From Homalodisca vitripennis (lineage: Eukaryota > Arthropoda > Insecta > Hemiptera > Cicadellidae), in contig NC_060207.1 in the NCBI RefSeq assembly GCF_021130785.1, positions 100,481,001 to 100,545,000 of the forward strand: a stretch of DNA of 64,000 bases. Reading direction: 5' to 3'. The position numbers and the translations under genes are program-made. Below, piece by piece: positions 59,560-64,000 of the stretch (positions within the stretch are counted from its first letter, which is position 1; the number at the start of each line of letters is the position of its first letter). The notes under the pieces are model-generated. The model was given only the letters and a program-made list of their open reading frames with translations, had not been told where the DNA came from and did not search any database.

Positions 59560-62500
59560 GAAAAATAATACAACAAAATTTGAAATAGCGGTATTAAATA
59601 AAATGTATGTTAAGATTGTTGAATATGCTATATTTACATATAAAACAAACACTAAGATATTCGAGAACGGAAGTTTTCCAGAGGGGACAAAATATTTTGG
59701 AGGTTGAGAATCAGTTAAACTAATCTCACTCTGCAAACTGCTTAATTTTAAAACTAACAAGAATGCAAACAAAAGTTCATGATCATGATTTCTTTGCTTT
59801 TGATTGTTTGTTCTTTCATAATATATAAATAAAACCTAAATGTACTTTATTTCATCAGGGTTAGGCTAACGGTCTACAACGTTTTTTATGAAAAAGTGCT
59901 TGAAACCTCTTTCTTGAAAGCAAGGTTTCTTCGTGTCAATATATGTTTTCACCTTCAGTATAACTTTAATGTCGTCTGGAACATGGCTGAGCTATCTCAT
60001 CCATCTGGACTGTTCTTGAGACTTGATAAACTTGTTCCACGAGATTAAAATGTATCCAGTATCATCTTAATCTCATCTTAGTATTACCGACATCATCCAA
60101 ATGACCACAATAGAGGAGCTGAAGGCGATTCTTCTTCAAACCTTCTACTCTCATAAAATATAAATCTTCAAAATAAATGTTCTACTGGAACAAGTTCAAA
60201 TCCCAATCCGACGTTCAAGCCTAGTACTACCATTGGCAAAACACCATTAGCACACCAGTAGCGAATTCTGCTGAATGGTACATTTCAGAAAAACTCCTTC
60301 CAATATTGTAGCGAAGTATGCTACAGGGATGGCCAATACATCCATAAAATAGTAGAAATACAACATAATTCTCCTTACTTCTCTGCCACTATTTGACTCG
60401 TCTTATTTTACTAGAAAACTTAACAAGCAAATCTTACAATACCGTACGACGGGTGCTAATTTGGTATGAACTCATTACATGTTCTTTTATATGAATCACC
60501 ATGGCGTGACAGAACAATGCTGAAAGAGTGGATAACCAGGCACGCGGGGACTGGCTCTAACCAAAACAACATGCGGCAAAGCCTGCCAATAATGGTCGAG
60601 TTGTTTTTGTTGTGGCTAACGGGGAAAGGAAACAGCTGGGCGACTACGACGCTTTTGACCCCTTTCCCTACGACGGACAAATACAGTTGAATTGCACGCG
60701 GGTTCATATTCCTAAAGATGTCAATATTATGTACGAAAATGTTATTTACATATTTCGTTTATATGTATAACGACGTATGTTATTTAACCCCGCGTTAGTT
60801 ACACTTTCCATACCGTTTTACAAATTTTGTTTAAGCTCCATTTTGGTAGACTGGCTTAAAGTGGTGTAAGCCTATATGAATATATCATAGTTCAGAGAAT
60901 TACAAGAGTTTTAATGATTATAATGATGAAGGAAATAATTATGTTGGAACACTGCAGTTATCAACCTTTATCACAGAATATACATTTGCCGAGAATTAAT
61001 TTATTCTTTGTGAAATTACCAAAACAATCGGTCTCTTCTTGTTTAAAAAAAAGTAATTTAAAATCGTTCACTAATTTGTTTAAAAAAGCAAAATTCAATA
61101 ATACGGCCGAATACCTGGATTATCACACCACCTAAAATAATCTCTAAAAAATAATATTTACTCATTTTAATTTTGATGTACTTCAATCGTACAAAGTTTT
61201 GAAGTAATGATATTACATTTAATATTAAACTGTACATAATACAATTATGTATAACTTTGTTTGGATTTGAGTAGTGGTGAATTATATAAACGTTTTTTAT
61301 AATTTGTATTGGCAAACTAAAACTACAGTTTTCTCGAATAATAAAAGGATCCGTTATTTAGTTTAGAAGCAACAATATTAATATAAGATATAAAAATAAT
61401 ACATCTTAGAAAAACGTACGAAACACAAAATAACCTATCTAATGGCCTAATAATAAATTCATAAAATGCTTTTTTCACCCATCGAGTTTGGGTGGTAAAG
61501 GTTATATTGAAAACATTGTAGTGCAGACTGACGACCCAGGAGCAGAGTGAACGTACCCTACCTAGCCCATGAGAATCAGAGTGAGTGTGGCCAAGAATCG
61601 TTAACAGAAAAGTACATTTAAGATAAAAAGATCCTAGTTACAGATTACATTGATAATCTTGTAGGACCCACAACGCAACCCATTCCATCGAACACACAAC
61701 GTAGTCGAAAACGAGGAATAATAACTTATTGTTGGTAGATTGGTAGTTATGGTGTATAAAGCAATTCAATTTATGTATAGCGCAAAAATAGATGAAACCG
61801 TCATCCCTTCTCAAAAACCCATGAGCTCATCCCATCACCGCTTGGTCATCACCGTTTTGCTTGTCCTAGTCAGCTCACAACCAGTGCTGCCAACCTTCCC
61901 ACACTCGCACAGGATGTTCCGTATTATCGTAAATTATTACCGGAATTTCCGTTCCTTGTATCAGGACCATAATAACGGGTGATATTAATTGACTATCGAG
62001 GGAAATAATTCAAATCGACTTCAGGTAACTTACGCCAAGATGTTGAAACTGTCTAAGATCGCAGTATTATCTTATGTAACTATTAATTTGTTATGCCAAA
62101 ACATACAGTTATATTATTTTTATATGTTCTATACGAACGTATGTCCCATTCTAAATGAAATAATTAATGTATTCCTCCACAAAAATACGGTTATACAACA
62201 ATCTACATTCTAGGAATATACAGTACACTGCCAATTCATCTAGTAGTGTGGTAACGCAATAATAGAAAAAATGTTTATTAGCTAGAGTTCAAACTCAACT
62301 GACTGCTTGTACATTATCCTCTCCACGAAATTACCAATCTCCCATCCTTCCCGTCCAATGTTGGGACTACAGATCCTTACATAACCTTTAAAACTATATA
62401 ATTTTTATACTTTTAGACTCAGAACACCATAAAATACGAGTAAACTTGGTTTTATTCCTAATCACTTCATATCTTCTCTTTAACTAATTCAATTTGGTTG

Positions 62501-63154
62501 AGAGGTCACCGCCAATAACCACTCATAGAAACGATAAAATAGCTTTTTAAAAATTTACTATCTTAAAAATTGACTAGATAGAAACAAAATATTAAGGTGT
62601 CACAAGATGTTTTAAGCTATTTCGAATCTACATTTTTGTATAATCTAGGTGCCAAGAGCCAATTTTAATTATATAAACACAAAAGTTGATTTTCCTTGAA
62701 ACCGATAGATACATTTTTCTTAAAAAATCGCCCATTAGCCGGTCTAGGTGTGATGGAGATGGACAAAGGAAGCAATGAAAAGGATTAAAAATATAAAATA
62801 ATAATTTATTCTAAGGCCATATTTTTCTTAGATTAACACACTTAAAACCGATCGTGATAAACATAAATAAATGTTATACCACCATCAAATAACCGTATAC
62901 AAACTCTGAAAGTGATGACTTTCAGTCTCTTTTTCTGACGTTGATATAATTATTATTTTTGCGTCAAAGAATAGTTATAGTTACCATGAGTAGAAAAGTT
63001 CTTTAGAAATTTTCAGAGGCTTATTATAGCTCAATAATATGTAAAATACCAGTACTTCTTCAAACTACACAGGAGTTTATATAAATATTTTATATTCAAT
63101 CATGACAATTTGCTTATCCCGATGAAATGAAATGAATTTCGTTTATACATAATA
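59560..63154. other. Gene-free stretch
   Basis: AT-rich DNA with a locally less AT-rich patch at 60.49-60.66 kb. Short ORFs here have no recognisable relatives. No RNA gene or transposon domain is identifiable. Confidence 0.45.
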
Positions 63155-63740
63155 CTAGCTGCTAGCTGAAGAGCTCACCATGAGGCAGATGGCACGAGGC
63201 GTTCGCAGCGAGCAGCCTCGCACTGTCGATACCGGCCTTAAAACTACTGACATGAGGAATGTCCTACCAGTTCTACCATGTAAATATAAACCACCGTTTC
63301 CATCATCAATTGCCTTCATTAATGTATCATAAACTTCCTTTTGTTGGGGGTTCATCAGGGGCACATTTGTTTGAACTACTAAATCTAATTCCTGGTGATC
63401 ATATTCACGTTCCCATTCCAATTCTCGATTAAATGCGTCATTCATTTAACGATTTAGCGCTGGCATTCCTAACCTGACTAATAAACTACCACACATGAGA
63501 TAACTCATGTCTTCGATCAAGAGTAAGGCCCGATTATGTATCTCCTCATTCATTTCAAGATCGTAATTTATTGAACTGACACGAATTTGATGTAAAATAT
63601 CTTCTGCCATATTATCCTTGTATTTGTGCCACAGGTTAGATGGGTTCGATGGAAAGCATGTCGAAATGATGATAGCAAATAATGTACGTATCTGACTTGG
63701 AGATGCAGAGATAACTGCTTTGAATTGTAAAAAATTAAAA
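63155..63740 (-). pseudogene. Helitron helicase fragment, truncated, at a Helitron-like 3' end
   Basis: On the minus strand the frame reads FKAVISASPSQIRTLFAIII and TCFPSNPSNLWHKYKDNMAE, then LLLIEDMSYLM...LGMPALNR, a stop (TAA), MNDAFNRELEWEREYDHQEL, LMNPQQKEVYDTLMKAIDDG and NGGLYLHGRTGRTFLMS. These are the consecutive blocks at the start of the PIF1-like helicase of Helitrons. The Walker A region is degenerate: the APGGTGKT-type loop has become HGRTGRT, losing the catalytic Lys. Homology stops after TFLMS. About 100 bp later the strand reads CAGCTAGCAG, then CTAG|T at 63158-63155, which could be a Helitron 3' terminus. The 5' side ends in AT-rich DNA near 63740. Confidence 0.82.
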
Positions 63741-64000
63741 TTTGATTTGTATTATCTGGATAGTAAAGTATATGCTAACAGTGATTGCAGAAACAGTTGA
63801 AACAAAATTTGCTGTTTCTCTTAAGCTTACTCTATGCTTTAAAACTATAAATGTAAAGAAATTTAAAATGGTAATTAAATGATATAAACATATATTTCTT
63901 TTGTTGCATTATATATGTTTACAAAGAACAGCTGATTCAATTTGAACAGGCCCTTTCACTTAATAACATATGTTTGCTGTAATGCATTTCTTACGGGTAT
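63741..64000. other. AT-rich edge of window
   Basis: No feature was recognised. Earlier parts of the same Helitron would be expected further right, outside the window. Confidence 0.4.

Noticed and set aside
60466..60707. Overlapping ORFs on both strands at 60.46-60.71 kb
   Set aside because: The local GC rise makes both strands open. Neither frame resembles a known protein.

Overview
The window looks like nuclear DNA of an arthropod, most likely an insect. It is AT-rich, has spliced genes with GT..AG introns of about 0.5-3.4 kb, and carries transposon families typical of insect genomes: DD41D mariner-like, Helitron, Penelope-like, an RNase H-bearing non-LTR element, an LTR and a TTAA-flanked MITE. 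A hemipteran is a reasonable guess but cannot be proven from this sequence.

Bases 1-21738 (+) hold the 3' part of one real gene, inositol polyphosphate 4-phosphatase (INPP4 family). I could phase 17 exons into one uninterrupted frame of 1104 codons plus a TAG stop. The frame covers the C2-like N-terminal region, the helical middle region, an acidic linker and the C-terminal phosphatase domain with the signature CKSAKDRT. The 5' end of the gene lies outside the window. Several exons were too short to stand out as ORFs and were found by splice sites and phase. The acceptor of exon 4 is the only uncertain junction. Introns contain a 634-bp TTAA-flanked MITE (intron 1), a triplicated 70-bp tandem repeat and a Helitron-like element (both intron 14). 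Directly after the stop lies a five-unit tandem repeat of about 109-116 bp in which each of the first two units carries a perfect splice-donor-like AG|GTAAGT.

From 22.3 to 36 kb the sequence is AT-rich and gene-free, with scattered repeat debris that includes a decayed RNase H domain of a retroelement. From 36.5 kb onward it is a transposon graveyard: a second Helitron-like copy sitting in (TA)n; a Penelope-like GIY-YIG fragment between a (TA)n tract and a mariner-type terminus; a structurally complete but inactivated DD41D mariner-like element with ~500-bp terminal inverted repeats and TA target duplications (41929-44471); an LTR (47402-47932); a decayed Helitron helicase (48.55-49.18 kb); a full-length, mutated 5.2-kb non-LTR retrotransposon on the minus strand flanked by a 12-bp target-site duplication (54329-59547); and a second Helitron helicase fragment at the right edge.

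A possible second host gene (+ strand) is suggested only by an ATG-bearing exon-like segment at 50875-51024 and a short ORF near 52.1-52.3 kb. Both are weak. I saw no tRNA, rRNA or CRISPR features, and no multi-gene accessory system. The most unusual signals are the donor-like tandem repeat after the INPP4 stop and the invertebrate N-terminal extension of INPP4.
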